Positions 8,725-18,123 are shown, counted from the first letter of the stretch. The stretch is 64,000 nucleotides of DNA from Burkholderiales bacterium (GCA_022841915.1 JALHQN010000006.1:186001-250000); one strand, 5' to 3'. Numbers and translations: made by a program. The notes: generated by a model not told the origin, from the letters alone.

Positions 8725-10805
8725 CACGCGCGAAGGACCGAGCACCCTTGTATCGTATTGGCATCGACGTCGGCGGCACGTTTACGGACTTCACCCTGCT
8801 CGACGAGCACGATGGGGCGGTTTGCTTTCACAAGGTACCTTCGACGCCCGCGGATCCTTCCGAGGCGATTGCTGCCGGCATCTCGGACCTCCTGCGCCTG
8901 CAGGGTCTGCGACCCGAGCAGATCGCCCACGTCGGTCATGGCACGACGGTCGCGACCAATCTCGTGATCGAGCGCAAGGGCGCATTGACGGGGCTGCTCA
9001 CGACACGCGGCTTTCGGGACGTGCTCGAGATCGGGCGCCAGATTCGTCCGCATCTGTTCGATTACGCTCGCGGCAAGCCGCCGCCGTTGATCGCCAGGGC
9101 GCATCGGCTCGAAGTAAGCGAGCGGCTCGATGCGAGCGGTAGCGTGCTGCAGGCGATCGACGAGCATGGGCTCGAAGCGGCCGTGGAGCAGCTGAAATCC
9201 GACGGCGTGGAATCGATCGCGGTGTGCTTTCTGCACGCCTATCGCAACGACAGCCATGAGCAGCAGGCTCGGGCCGCCATCGAGCGTGTGCACCCTGATG
9301 CATACATCAGCATCTCCAGCGAGGTGCTGCCCGAGTTTCGAGAATTCGAGCGTCTGTCGACCACGGCCCTCAACGCCGTCGTCGGTCCGCGCATGCAGGC
9401 CTACCTCGATCGCTTCCTGGAGCGTGTGCGCGCGCTCGGGATCGAGGTGGAGCCCTTCACCATCCACTCCAACGGCGGCTTGATGTCGGTGCGGGCGGTG
9501 CGCTCGTTTCCGGTGCGCACCTGCCTCTCGGGTCCGGCTGCGGGCGTCGTGGGCGCAGCCGAGGTCGGGCGTGCCGCGGGTCATCCGAATCTGGTGACCT
9601 TCGATGTCGGCGGCACCAGCACCGACGTCTCGCTGGTCGTCGACGGACAGCCGCTGTTCAGTTCATTGCGCACCGTGGCCGACTACCCGGTCAAGACGCC
9701 CATGGTAGACATTCACGTGATCGGCGCCGGCGGGGGCAGCATCGCGGCAATCGACGATGCCGGTGCGCTCAAGGTCGGTCCGCGCAGCGCAGGGGCGGAT
9801 CCGGGCCCGGCAGCCTATGGCCGCGGCGGCGGTTTCGCAACCATCACCGACGCGCAGATCGTCATGCACCGATTGAATCCGGTGTCGCTGCTCGACGGTC
9901 GGCTGCGCGTCGACGAAGCATGTGCGCGCACCGTGCTCGCGCAGCAGGTGGCCGAGCCCCTCGGACTGAGCCTGGAAGCTGCCGCCGAGGGCATCGTCCG
10001 CATCGCCAATGCAAATATGGGGCGTGCGATCCGCGCCGTCTCGACCGAGCGCGGCTACGATTTGGGCACATTTGCCCTGTTCGCTTTCGGCGGCGCAGGC
10101 CCGCTGCACGCGATCGACGTGGCGGCCGAGTGCGGGATACCGATCGTCATCGTGCCGCAAGAGCCCGGAACCATGTGCGCGCGCGGCATGCTCCTCACGC
10201 AGATCAGCTTCGACTTCGTGCGCAGCCTGATCGCAGTGGCCGATACAGCGAACTGGCGTCGCGTGGAACTGCTATTCGCGCAAATGCAGGTCGAGGCCAC
10301 CGCATGGCTGGAACGCGAGCGGGTCGAGCCACAAAACCGCTCGTTTCGCTGCTTCGTCGATGCGCGCTACGAAGGTCAGAACTTCGAAGTGATCGTGCCC
10401 CTCGCCGCCGCTGCCGAAAACACCCTCGGTGCGTTCCTTGGTGCGTTTGGGCAAGCTCACAAGCGAGAGTACGGGTACGAATTGGCCGACAAGCCGGTCG
10501 AGATCGTCAATTGCCGTCTGCAAGCCGTGGGTGCGGTTCCCAAGGCGCCCCTGGCCGAGATCGGTCCGGCGCCGGGCACACTCGAAGATGCACGCCAGGG
10601 GTATCGTCCGGTGTATTTCGGCCAGGCGACCGGTTGGATCGATACGCCGGTGTACCGGCGTGCCGCCCTGGGCACGGGCTCCGTCGTGAGCGGGCCGGCC
10701 GCCATCGAAGAGATGAGTTCGACGATCGCCATCGCGCCCGGGCGTCGTGCGGAGGTCGATCGCATCGGCAACGTCGTCATTCACGTTCGCGAGGCACAGT
10801 CATGA
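8721..10805 (+). CDS. hyuA: Hydantoinase/oxoprolinase family protein, subunit A
   Basis: The 694-residue protein is the ATP-binding subunit of the ATP-dependent hydantoinase/5-oxoprolinase/acetone-carboxylase superfamily, a cytoplasmic heteromer. The N-terminal Hydant_A_N phosphate loop is IGIDVGGTFTDF, near residue 13. A second actin-fold phosphate motif, FDVGGTSTDVSLV, lies near residue 294, followed by IGAGGGSIA. The start is TTG 8721 overlapping the Bug stop; an in-frame TTG at 8748 (beginning LYRIG) is possible. The stop overlaps the hyuB start as ATGA. Family members cleave cyclic amides with ATP, but acetone carboxylase is also a relative; the exact substrate cannot be read from sequence. 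Confidence 0.9.
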   Translation: MTRAKDRAPLYRIGIDVGGTFTDFTLLDEHDGAVCFHKVPSTPADPSEAIAAGISDLLRLQGLRPEQIAHVGHGTTVATNLVIERKGALTGLLTTRGFRDVLEIGRQIRPHLFDYARGKPPPLIARAHRLEVSERLDASGSVLQAIDEHGLEAAVEQLKSDGVESIAVCFLHAYRNDSHEQQARAAIERVHPDAYISISSEVLPEFREFERLSTTALNAVVGPRMQAYLDRFLERVRALGIEVEPFTIHSNGGLMSVRAVRSFPVRTCLSGPAAGVVGAAEVGRAAGHPNLVTFDVGGTSTDVSLVVDGQPLFSSLRTVADYPVKTPMVDIHVIGAGGGSIAAIDDAGALKVGPRSAGADPGPAAYGRGGGFATITDAQIVMHRLNPVSLLDGRLRVDEACARTVLAQQVAEPLGLSLEAAAEGIVRIANANMGRAIRAVSTERGYDLGTFALFAFGGAGPLHAIDVAAECGIPIVIVPQEPGTMCARGMLLTQISFDFVRSLIAVADTANWRRVELLFAQMQVEATAWLERERVEPQNRSFRCFVDARYEGQNFEVIVPLAAAAENTLGAFLGAFGQAHKREYGYELADKPVEIVNCRLQAVGAVPKAPLAEIGPAPGTLEDARQGYRPVYFGQATGWIDTPVYRRAALGTGSVVSGPAAIEEMSSTIAIAPGRRAEVDRIGNVVIHVREAQS

Positions 10806-12547
10806 GGGTAGGCACAGACGGCGCACCGGCGAACACCACGCCGGGCGCACGTGGTTTCGATGCCGTTGCGATGGAAGTGTTCAGCAACAGGCTCATGTCG
10901 ATCACCGAAGACATGAACAATACGCTCGTGCGCTCGTCGTTCTCCACCAACATCAAGGAGCGGCGCGACTGCTCCGTGGCCTTGTTCGATCGCCGTGGAC
11001 GCCTGGTCGCGCAGGGCACGCAGATCCCGCTGCATCTCGGTTCGCTCGACGGCGGCATGGCGGCGCTGCTGCAGCGGGTGCCCTTGGCGGACATCCGCGA
11101 TGGCGATGCGTTCATCTGCAACGACCCCTATCTCGCGAACGGCACTCATCTGCCCGACATCACGATCATCACACCCATATTCTGGCAAGGCGAGATCGAG
11201 TTCTTCGCGGCCAACATCGGCCATCATGCCGACGTCGGCGGCGCCGTTCCTGGTTCCATTGCGGGCGGCTCGCGGTCGATCTTCGAGGAAGGCATTCGCA
11301 TTCCGGTCACCCGCATATGCCGAGCCGGGCATCTCGACACCGAGGTGCTGGATCTGATCGCGGCGAACACGCGCGACCCCGAAGAAAGAAAGCTCGACCT
11401 GAAGGTGCAGATTGCCACCAACGAGTGCGGCATGCGCGAGGCACGCCAGCTCATCGTGCAAATGGGGATAGGCACCGTCCACAGCGCGATCGAGGACGTG
11501 ATCGCGTATACGCAACGACGGATGCGCAATCGAATCGCGCAACTGCGCCCGGGCGAGTATGTGTATACGGAATACCTCGACGACGACGGCATGGGCGGTG
11601 ACCCTGTTCCGATCACTGCGCGCGTGCGGGTCTGCGGTGGCGAACTCGACATCGATTTCGAGGGATCGGGCCAGCAGGCGCGTGGGGCGATGAACGTGCC
11701 CCTGAATGCGCTGCAGGCGTGCGTCTATTACTCGATCAAAGCCTTGCTCGATCCCGAACTCTTGCCCAATGCAGGCTTGTACCAGTCCGTCCGCGTCCAT
11801 GCGCCGCTGGGGAGCATCGTCAATCCCCGCCCGCCTGCGGCCGTGGGTGCAAGATCGATCACTTGTCAGAAGGTGTGCGGCGCCATCTTTGGCGCTTTCC
11901 GCGAACTGTTGCCGCCGGAACGCGTCATGGCGTCCGGCAACGACGTCGTGCCGGCGATCGTTTTTTCGGGAGAGCTTACGAGGCGTGCGGGCTATTACGT
12001 CTATCTCGAAACGTTGGGCGGCGGTTCGGGCGCGCGTTTCGACGCCAACGGCATGGATGCGGTGCATGTGCACATGACCAACACGTCGAATCTTCCGGTG
12101 GAGGCACTTGAGAACGAGTATCCGCTGCGGGTGGACGAGTACGCGCTCGTGGAAGACTCCGGCGGTGCGGGACGCCATCGCGGCGGCATGGGCATCGTGC
12201 GCCAGATCTCGGCTCGGGTGCCGGGCACAATTTTTTCGGTCCGTTCGGATAGCCATACGGTAGGCATTCCAAGCGGCGTCTTCGGCGGCAAGAACGGGCG
12301 CCGCGCCCGCCTGATCCAGAATCACGGTCGCACCGATGCGAAAGTGCTGTACTCGAAGGTGGCTCGGGTCGAGATGGTCCCTGGAGACTCGATGCGCATC
12401 GAAACGCCGGGTGGGGCCGGCTACGGCGATCCGCGCGAGCGCAAGATCGAGGACATTGCGCGCGATCTACGCGATGAGTGCATCTCTCGCGCAGCGGCCG
12501 AAGCGGACTACGGCGCGGATCGGGTCGAGGCTGCCTTGGCGCGATGA
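10802..12547 (+). CDS. hyuB: Hydantoinase/oxoprolinase family protein, subunit B
   Basis: This 581-residue protein is the partner subunit of HyuA. The opening FDAVAMEVFSNRLMSITEDM, the NDPYLANGTHLPDITI segment near residue 110 and the C-terminal EDSGGAGRHRGGMG are hydantoinase B signatures. ATG 10802 overlaps the hyuA stop in an ATGA, which implies equimolar coupled translation. A short stem-loop follows the stop. Together with the upstream Bug and the downstream cysteine hydrolase, it suggests uptake and ATP-driven ring opening of a hydantoin-like compound. Confidence 0.9.
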   Translation: MRVGTDGAPANTTPGARGFDAVAMEVFSNRLMSITEDMNNTLVRSSFSTNIKERRDCSVALFDRRGRLVAQGTQIPLHLGSLDGGMAALLQRVPLADIRDGDAFICNDPYLANGTHLPDITIITPIFWQGEIEFFAANIGHHADVGGAVPGSIAGGSRSIFEEGIRIPVTRICRAGHLDTEVLDLIAANTRDPEERKLDLKVQIATNECGMREARQLIVQMGIGTVHSAIEDVIAYTQRRMRNRIAQLRPGEYVYTEYLDDDGMGGDPVPITARVRVCGGELDIDFEGSGQQARGAMNVPLNALQACVYYSIKALLDPELLPNAGLYQSVRVHAPLGSIVNPRPPAAVGARSITCQKVCGAIFGAFRELLPPERVMASGNDVVPAIVFSGELTRRAGYYVYLETLGGGSGARFDANGMDAVHVHMTNTSNLPVEALENEYPLRVDEYALVEDSGGAGRHRGGMGIVRQISARVPGTIFSVRSDSHTVGIPSGVFGGKNGRRARLIQNHGRTDAKVLYSKVARVEMVPGDSMRIETPGGAGYGDPRERKIEDIARDLRDECISRAAAEADYGADRVEAALAR

Positions 12548-12549
12548 GA

Positions 12550-12566
12550 ATCGGCTTCGTGCCGAT
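12550..12566 (+). terminator. Small stem-loop just after hyuB
   Basis: ATCGGC and GCCGAT pair around a TTCGT loop three bases after the hyuB stop. There is no T-run. It may trim or attenuate transcription before the cysteine-hydrolase gene rather than end it. Confidence 0.25.
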
Positions 12567-12725
12567 CCCGACCCTCCAAGCGGTGGCGATCCGCATGTTG
12601 CGGCATCGCGTTAGCCCGACGCGGCATGCCTCGTCACCACATGGCCGGTATGATAGGAATGCTTCAGCGTGTGAATCCGGCACGCATTCGAACCGCAACC
12701 CTCTAATTCGTCCCTGGAGCTCGAC

Positions 12726-13406
12726 ATGACCACGTATGCCTCGAACGCGAGCGACTACATGAGCGCGTTCAACGTTACGCACACCCCCGACTTCACAAAC
12801 TCAGCTCTGCTCGTCATCGACATGCAGAACGCGACCGGGTCGCGTGACGGCGCGCTCGGCCGTTCGCTCCGGGAGCGTCCCGACATCGCCGATCCGCGCT
12901 TCGATCGAATCGAGAAGGTGGTCGTGCCGAACACGAAACGCATGCTGGAGGCGTTTCGCAAGGAGCATGGACGCGTCGTTTACATCATGCTCGGCGCTGC
13001 CGACGAAACGCTCTGCGACGCGCCCACACACATGAAGAAGCTCTTCGCCGGCACGCAGAACTGGGTCGGCAGCCGGGAGCACGAGATCGTCGCCGGCCTC
13101 GAACCCAAGCCTGGCGAGCTGATCCTGCGCAAGACGACAGTGGGCGCGTTCGCCTCCAGCAGCATCGACGCTACACTGCGCGCATGCGGCGTGAAACAAC
13201 TCTACGTCTGCGGCGTGTCAACCAACATGTGTGTCGACACGACAGCCCGCGAAGCCGCCGACCGTGGTTATGTCGTCACCCTGATCGAGGATGCCTGCGG
13301 TGCCGCCAAGCCGGAGTATCACGAAGCCGCCATCGTCACGTTCAAGCGCCTGTTCGGGCGCGCGATCGCAGCCGACGACGCAATGAAGGAGCTTGGCCTG
13401 GGTTGA
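12726..13406 (+). CDS. Isochorismatase-family cysteine hydrolase (N-carbamoyl amidohydrolase-like)
   Basis: The 226-residue protein has the Asp-Lys-Cys triad of the isochorismatase-like hydrolases: Asp32 in LLVIDMQ, Lys136 in LILRKTTVGAF and Cys169 in VSTNMCVDTTAREA, preceded by the usual cis-peptide-type GVSTN. The family includes nicotinamidases, N-carbamoylsarcosine amidohydrolase and biuret hydrolase, which all cleave amide or ureide bonds. It lies 178 bases after hyuB on the same strand. A hydantoinase followed by an N-carbamoyl amidohydrolase would convert a hydantoin to an amino acid. That link is inference, and the ORF could serve another amide. Confidence 0.88.
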   Translation: MTTYASNASDYMSAFNVTHTPDFTNSALLVIDMQNATGSRDGALGRSLRERPDIADPRFDRIEKVVVPNTKRMLEAFRKEHGRVVYIMLGAADETLCDAPTHMKKLFAGTQNWVGSREHEIVAGLEPKPGELILRKTTVGAFASSSIDATLRACGVKQLYVCGVSTNMCVDTTAREAADRGYVVTLIEDACGAAKPEYHEAAIVTFKRLFGRAIAADDAMKELGLG

Positions 13407-13464
13407 AGGACCTGCGCGGCGCCCCCGGCGCAACGAGACAGGCCCTCGAGGGTCGGCCGTAGCC

Positions 13465-14595
13465 CTATCTCGACTTGCCCAAACCCAAGCTCGCCAGCGT
13501 CGCCGCCATGACTTGAGTCTGGTCCTCGCAATACTGCGCGCTAGCGCGGCTGTCGAGATAGACGAAATCCTGCATGCTGTTTTCGAGTTCCCTGCGCCAC
13601 TCGGGCGTCTGTACCATGCGCCCGAATACATTGTCCCAGTACCTGATCTGCCCGGCACTCATGCCCTTCGGGCCCACGACCACGCGCCAGTTCGAAGAGA
13701 TCGAATCAATGCCCTGCTCTCTGAGCGTGGGCGCGGATTGGAGCGCGCCGCCCAAGCGCTTGGGCGCCGCGACACCGAGTACCCGTACCTGACCGTTCTG
13801 GACCATCCCCGCCACCGTCGGCGCGACGCTCACGCCGTAGTCGATATGCCCCCCCATGGTTGCCGTCGCGACCTCTGCGCCGGATTTGAATATGGCGAGC
13901 TTGACGCCCTTGGGGTCACCCTTGAGCGCACGCAGCGCCTGTCCGAGTGCAATGTGACCGGTGCCCCCGCGCGAGGTCGAGCCCCCGGTCAGCGATCCAG
14001 GCTCCTTCAGCATGCGGCCGAAGAGGTCGCCGGCTGATTTGAACGGCGAGTCGGGCTTGACGAACACGACGATGTAGTCGTGCGCGATCAGCGCGAGCGA
14101 GGTCGTGTGCCCGCAGGAGAACGGACTCAATCCGTTCAAGCGATTGGTGACCATCGTCGCACTCGCCATGGAGACGTAGTGACCGTCCCCGGCGTGCTGA
14201 TTCATGTAGACCATGCCAGCCAGTCCGGACCCCCCGGGCTTGTTGACGACGATGCTGGGCACGTCGAGCAGCTTCTTCTCCTGCAGTATGCGATGGATGT
14301 CGCGCGCGGCACTGTCCGCGCCGCCGCCCGCGCCCGACCAGACGATGATCTCCACGCTGCGTTGCGGGCGCCACGGACCCTCGGCACTTAGGGCCGAGGC
14401 CGATGACAAGAAAAGAGCAAAAAGAAGGAGCAGTGCCACACAAGCCAACCGGGCGAGCGCCGCAGGTCGGGCCCGAAGCGCGACGGCGTCGCCGAGCCTG
14501 GCGAGGCATCCGCCGGCATGCGGTACATGAAGATCAGCATTCGCCAGGGCAGTGGCGCCCATGCAAACAGAACGTATCCGACCGCATCGACTCAT
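13465..14595 (-). CDS. Divergent TctC-type substrate-binding protein
   Basis: This protein of about 376 residues is less like the other Bug proteins. Its strand-1 loop reads IIVWSGAGGGADSAARDI, followed by VVNKPGGSGLAGMVYMNQHAGDGHY. The C-terminal half has WRVVVGPKGMSAGQIRYWDNVF, common in TctC proteins of true tricarboxylate transporters. A hydrophobic stretch (LACVALLLLFALFLSSASA) followed by LSAEG is the likely signal sequence, but it lies unusually far from the start. ATG 14595 has GGGGAG seven bases upstream; ATG 14562 is an alternative. Its stop lies 58 bases beyond that of the convergent cysteine hydrolase. Confidence 0.82.
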   Translation of the reverse strand: MSRCGRIRSVCMGATALANADLHVPHAGGCLARLGDAVALRARPAALARLACVALLLLFALFLSSASALSAEGPWRPQRSVEIIVWSGAGGGADSAARDIHRILQEKKLLDVPSIVVNKPGGSGLAGMVYMNQHAGDGHYVSMASATMVTNRLNGLSPFSCGHTTSLALIAHDYIVVFVKPDSPFKSAGDLFGRMLKEPGSLTGGSTSRGGTGHIALGQALRALKGDPKGVKLAIFKSGAEVATATMGGHIDYGVSVAPTVAGMVQNGQVRVLGVAAPKRLGGALQSAPTLREQGIDSISSNWRVVVGPKGMSAGQIRYWDNVFGRMVQTPEWRRELENSMQDFVYLDSRASAQYCEDQTQVMAATLASLGLGKSR

Positions 14596-14990
14596 CCGAT
14601 ACTCCCCGTGGCTCAATGCCGATGGGCAGCCACGAGGCAATTCCTATGCCAGCGACACGAGAGCGAGCGCAAGTACGTCGCCCCTGAGCGGCTTCGCTAC
14701 CGCATGCGCGTGATGCACTCGATCGGTTGTCGAGCAGCCTTTGCGGCACCGGGAATGTGCATCTGTGCGAGTCGTTCAACGGGCGGCTGGGCGATGGATG
14801 CGTGAGCGTGCCTGCGTTTCGGTCGATCCACCAGATACGCAGGCTTCTCGAGCACGGACGCAGGAACAACCACGAGCAACGCCCTCCTGGATCGCCGGGC
14901 TATCCGAGCCCGATCGGGATTGGACGCGTGCAGGTTGGAGAACTAGCCGCGTCATTGCAGTGAGAGTCCGCAGCCGAACGAGCAATCGAA
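14596..14990. other. Intergenic region with no recognised gene
   Basis: Roughly 395 bases lie between the divergent TctC gene and the SET-domain gene. Short open frames occur on both strands but none has family features or a supported start. I see no promoter or strong hairpin. Confidence 0.45.
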
Positions 14991-15428
14991 TCAACGCAGC
15001 GGATCACGGTGCCCTGACTTCCGGCTGGGATCGAAACCGTAATCGAAGAGCAATTCCTCACCGATCTCGATGTCTCGACTGGCGTAGAACCAGATCTTTC
15101 CGCGCTCTACAGTCGGCACGACATTGCCTCTTCTCACCGAATGATTGATGAATCGGCTCTCGTTTCCACCGATCAATCCATCGATGACCACGCCGGTCTC
15201 GAGATCGAACAACGGGTTGTATCCGATCGAATCGTAGAATCGGCTGCGGCGGCGGTACTCCCGCAAGCCGATCTTCTCGCCGATGTAATCGATGATTCGC
15301 GATCCGTCTTCGATCGCTTCAGCGGCAAAGAGCCCGAAACCGCCATGCTTCGATTTCAGAATACACGTCTTGGGCAATCGCTTCTTCACAGTGCTGTTCC
15401 ATCCCTGATAAGTGGTGCGCGGCACCAT
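14991..15428 (-). CDS. SET-domain protein (putative lysine methyltransferase)
   Basis: From ATG 15428 the product has 145 residues and is essentially one SET domain. The order is GFGLFAAEAIEDGSRIIDYIGE, a YNPLFDLETGVVIDG insert, the RFINHS catalytic-pseudoknot motif, and GEELLFDYGF with the active-site Tyr. SET proteins transfer a methyl group from S-adenosylmethionine to lysine. Bacterial stand-alone copies exist, probably from old transfers, and their targets are mostly unknown. No post-SET cysteine cluster is present. The ribosome-binding site is poor, so a start further upstream cannot be excluded. Confidence 0.75.
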   Translation of the reverse strand: MVPRTTYQGWNSTVKKRLPKTCILKSKHGGFGLFAAEAIEDGSRIIDYIGEKIGLREYRRRSRFYDSIGYNPLFDLETGVVIDGLIGGNESRFINHSVRRGNVVPTVERGKIWFYASRDIEIGEELLFDYGFDPSRKSGHRDPLR

Positions 15429-15663
15429 CGGGATGATAGCTGGAACAGGTCGAGAGGTGCTCAGGCGCCCACGGCGTCCGCGGAGCGGAACATCCCCGCC
15501 ACGAAACGTACTCGTGGAGAACACACGCGCACCGCTGCATGCGCATCGCAACGGTGTCTTGAATTCCGATGAGCTTGATCGCTGGACGCCCTCGTGCGGA
15601 CGCACGTTTCGCATCCGAACGCCGGTGCAAACGATCACGCGCCCGGTCGAAGCCGTTCACGCC

Positions 15664-16307
15664 CTAGTGGCCTTGCTCAACGCGCCGCCCGCCCCGTAGG
15701 CCCCAGCGATACGCCTTCGCGCAAGCACCACCCATGAGCATCGCACGCTCGCTCTCGCTCAGGCGGTTGGTCTCCAGGAAGGGACGGGGCGCTTGCTCGA
15801 AGCTGACGACCGCACTCGCGCGCGTCCGGTCTGTGCCCCAAAGACAGCGGTCGAAGCCCCAAGCGTCGAAAATGCGCGCGAGCGCATCCCAGATATTCAG
15901 GGGAAAGTCGTGGCGGGCGGCGGCTCGTGCGATGCGCTCGAAACCCGGGTGATTCGGATCCCGGTCGCGGCCCAGGTCATTCGTGATCTGGCTCCGAACG
16001 CCAAAACTGTCCTCGGAGTTTTCTTCCACTCCGCAAGCACATCGGCGACCGCCGGATCGTCGACGTCAAACGGCTTCACGAGCGCGAAGCGATCCGGATG
16101 CGCCTTGTACGCCTCGATCGCATAGCTCGCATCGTCGCGGCACACGGAGAACGCCGAAATCAGGATCGCACCGTCGATGCCGAGCTTGTCCATCGCCGCG
16201 ATGTTTTCGTCGAAGGGCGCGCTGGGCGGCAAGTTCGGCGTGCTTTGCCAGGGCCGCTTCGATGTGTTGGCTTCGTAAGGCTGGATCTGGGCATCGATGA
16301 TGGGCCT
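15664..16307 (-). pseudogene. Decayed metal-dependent amidohydrolase
   Basis: Two reading frames together give pieces of one TIM-barrel amidohydrolase of the amidohydrolase-2 type. The first piece runs from about 16307: RPIIDAQIQPYEANTSKRPW, then AMDKLGIDGAILISAFS and HPDRFALVKPFD. Near 16020 the frame changes and a second piece continues through NDLGRDRDPNHPGFERIA. At about 15891, DFPLNI is joined directly to WDALARIFDAWGFDRCLWGTD, a jump that in intact relatives spans roughly 100 residues. There is no start codon in the first frame and the expected metal-binding His after DAQI is Gln. It is a frameshifted gene with an internal deletion. Confidence 0.8.
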
Positions 16308-16336
16308 GAGCTGTCGTCTCCGTGACGTCGCAGAGA

Positions 16337-16849
16337 TCAGACCGAACTCTGCTGTCTGGCCGGCAGCTTCCAGTTGGGCCGGATGAAATGGCAGGTGTAT
16401 CCGCCCGGATTGCGTTCCAGGTAGTCCTGGTGCTCCGGCTCAGCTTCCCAAAACGCGCCGGCGGGAGCCACTTCGGTCACGACCTTGCCCGGCCACAGCC
16501 CCGAGGCTTCGACGTCCGCGATCGTATCTTCGGCGACGCGCTTCTGTTCGTCGCTCGTATGGAAGATGGCTGATCGATAACTGCTGCCCAAGTCATTGCC
16601 TTGACGATTGGGCGTAGTCGGGTCGTGAATCTGGAAGAAGAACTCGAGAATTTGCCGGTAGCCGATCTTGTCGGAATCGAAGACGATCTCGATGGCTTCG
16701 GCATGAGTGCCGTGATTACGATAGGTCGCATTCGGGACGTCGCCCCCCGAATAACCGACCCGGGTCGAGATCACGCCGGGATAACGTCGAATCAAGTCCT
16801 GCATACCCCAAAAGCAGCCCCCGGCCAGCACCGCACGTTCTTGACTCAT
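16337..16849 (-). CDS. msrA: Peptide methionine sulfoxide reductase MsrA
   Basis: The 170-residue enzyme reduces methionine-S-sulfoxide in proteins using thioredoxin, in the cytoplasm. The catalytic motif GGCFWGMQ places the nucleophile Cys12 near the N-terminus. [24 protein letters not shown] and [24 protein letters not shown] follow in family order, as does [22 protein letters not shown] 16849 is preceded by GGAGG, which excludes the longer in-frame start at 16939. No MsrB gene is adjacent. The decayed amidohydrolase begins about 30 bases downstream. Confidence 0.96.
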   Translation of the reverse strand: MSQERAVLAGGCFWGMQDLIRRYPGVISTRVGYSGGDVPNATYRNHGTHAEAIEIVFDSDKIGYRQILEFFFQIHDPTTPNRQGNDLGSSYRSAIFHTSDEQKRVAEDTIADVEASGLWPGKVVTEVAPAGAFWEAEPEHQDYLERNPGGYTCHFIRPNWKLPARQQSSV

Positions 16850-17378
16850 ACACCTTTCCTCCGACAACGGTTGTACGCCCACTGTCACGCTGCGAGGCAA
16901 TCGCAGTTCCAAGCGTCGATGATAGAGCAGATCGGGCAAGAGGAGCGATGGCGTACTCGAACGCTCATCTCACACCTCTGAATTCAGACCCTCTAGCGTG
17001 CCATCGGTTCGAGACGCACCACCTCAAGCAAGAGAAGGCCGTCCACGGACTTGGCGAACAGCGCTACTTTCCGTTCACCGATCGGACCCAGCGCTCTCTA
17101 TGAGCATCCGGAACGGGGCATCGCGCCGTAACCTGACGGGCTCGATACCGGATGGGCTGTCTGCTCCAATCGGGTCGTGTACGCCGCACAAAGAGCGTTC
17201 CTCGACGACGATCGAGTTCGCGAGTCATCGCGGTGTCTTCGTTCCGTTGATCGATCCCGCACCATTCGCCCACTCAACACGCCCTACCTCTGTAGGGCTG
17301 GCACCTATAGAATTCCGTGCGCCCGATTTCCCAGTGGCAATTGGGCGATTCCCTTTTTATCGAATCAGGATCAATCAA
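16850..17378. other. Intergenic region upstream of the HU gene
   Basis: About 529 bases between divergently oriented msrA and HU genes. The HU frame stays open upstream for over a hundred codons, but without a supported start or HU-like sequence. The region should carry both promoters; I cannot assign them with confidence. Confidence 0.45.
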
Positions 17379-17732
17379 ATGGCAACGAAGAACATCGGCA
17401 AGCCCGCCGCGACCATCAAGCCCGTCAAGGCGGCTTTCTCGAAGACCGACCTGGTCAAGCACATCGCCGACCAGACCAGCGTCGAACCCAAGGCCGTCAA
17501 GGCTGTGCTTGCCGCACTGGAGACCACCATCCTTGGTTCAGTGCACAAGAAGGGCGTTGGCGCTTTCGTGCTGCCCGGCCTGCTCAAGCTCGACGTCGTG
17601 AAGATCCCCGCCAAGCCGAAGCGCAAGGGCATTGACCCGTTCACGAAGCAAGAACGGGTATTCGCGGCCAAGCCGGCCAGCGTCAAGATCAAGGCGCGTG
17701 CGCTCAAGAAACTCAAGGACGCTGCCCTCTAA
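17379..17732 (+). CDS. HU-family DNA-binding protein
   Basis: The 117-residue protein is a small basic nucleoid-associated protein of the HU/IHF superfamily. FSKTDLVKHIADQTSVEPKAVKAVLAALE is the N-terminal helix pair, and the DNA-binding arm region is KIPAKPKRKGIDPFTKQE. A lysine-rich tail ends KARALKKLKDAAL. This is a longer betaproteobacterial HU variant rather than canonical HupB. AGGA lies eight bases before ATG 17379, which decides the start. A GC-rich hairpin follows the stop codon. Confidence 0.93.
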   Translation: MATKNIGKPAATIKPVKAAFSKTDLVKHIADQTSVEPKAVKAVLAALETTILGSVHKKGVGAFVLPGLLKLDVVKIPAKPKRKGIDPFTKQERVFAAKPASVKIKARALKKLKDAAL

Positions 17733-17749
17733 GCAGAGACAGAAGCATA

Positions 17750-17774
17750 GGGGGCGATCTTGCGATCGCTCCCC
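17750..17774 (+). terminator. Hairpin after the HU gene
   Basis: GGGGGCGATC pairs with GATCGCTCCCC around a TTGC loop, with a single bulged base, beginning 17 bases after the HU stop. The stem is strong but no T-run follows. Confidence 0.5.
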
Positions 17775-18123
17775 TGCCACCGCGCTGGGCACCCTGCTCA
17801 AGCTCGCGCTGGCGCTCCGCATCATGCCGCAGCTCGGATCGATCTAGGCTGCCTGGGGCGCCTGGGTGCCTGGCACCGCCGACGCATTGGGAAAGCACAT
17901 TGCCGATCACTTCGTGATGGACGCCGATCACGACCATGATCGATGTGATTGAGGTCCGCTGCAGGAAAGACATCGGATCGAGACCGGACACCAGAAACGA
18001 TCCCAGGGTTGCCGAGCATATTTACGCGCAAGGCGATGCACGATTCGAATGCCCAGTGGCACCCGAATGAGTTCACTGCATCACCGAACGGTTTGCGCGA
18101 TTTGCTCCAGCAAACCGGTGCCT
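17775..18123. other. Intergenic region with no recognised gene
   Basis: About 350 bases between the convergent HU and Bug genes. Open frames are short and have no family features. Confidence 0.45.

Noticed and set aside
10781-12325. A 514-codon leftward frame opposite hyuB
   Set aside because: Same pattern as other antisense frames; no ribosome-binding site and no motif.
9920-12547. An 875-codon open frame covering the end of hyuA and all of hyuB
   Set aside because: Its C-terminal two thirds is hyuB itself; the N-terminal part is an out-of-frame reading of hyuA. The ATGA overlap at 10802 and the family N-terminus show the true start.
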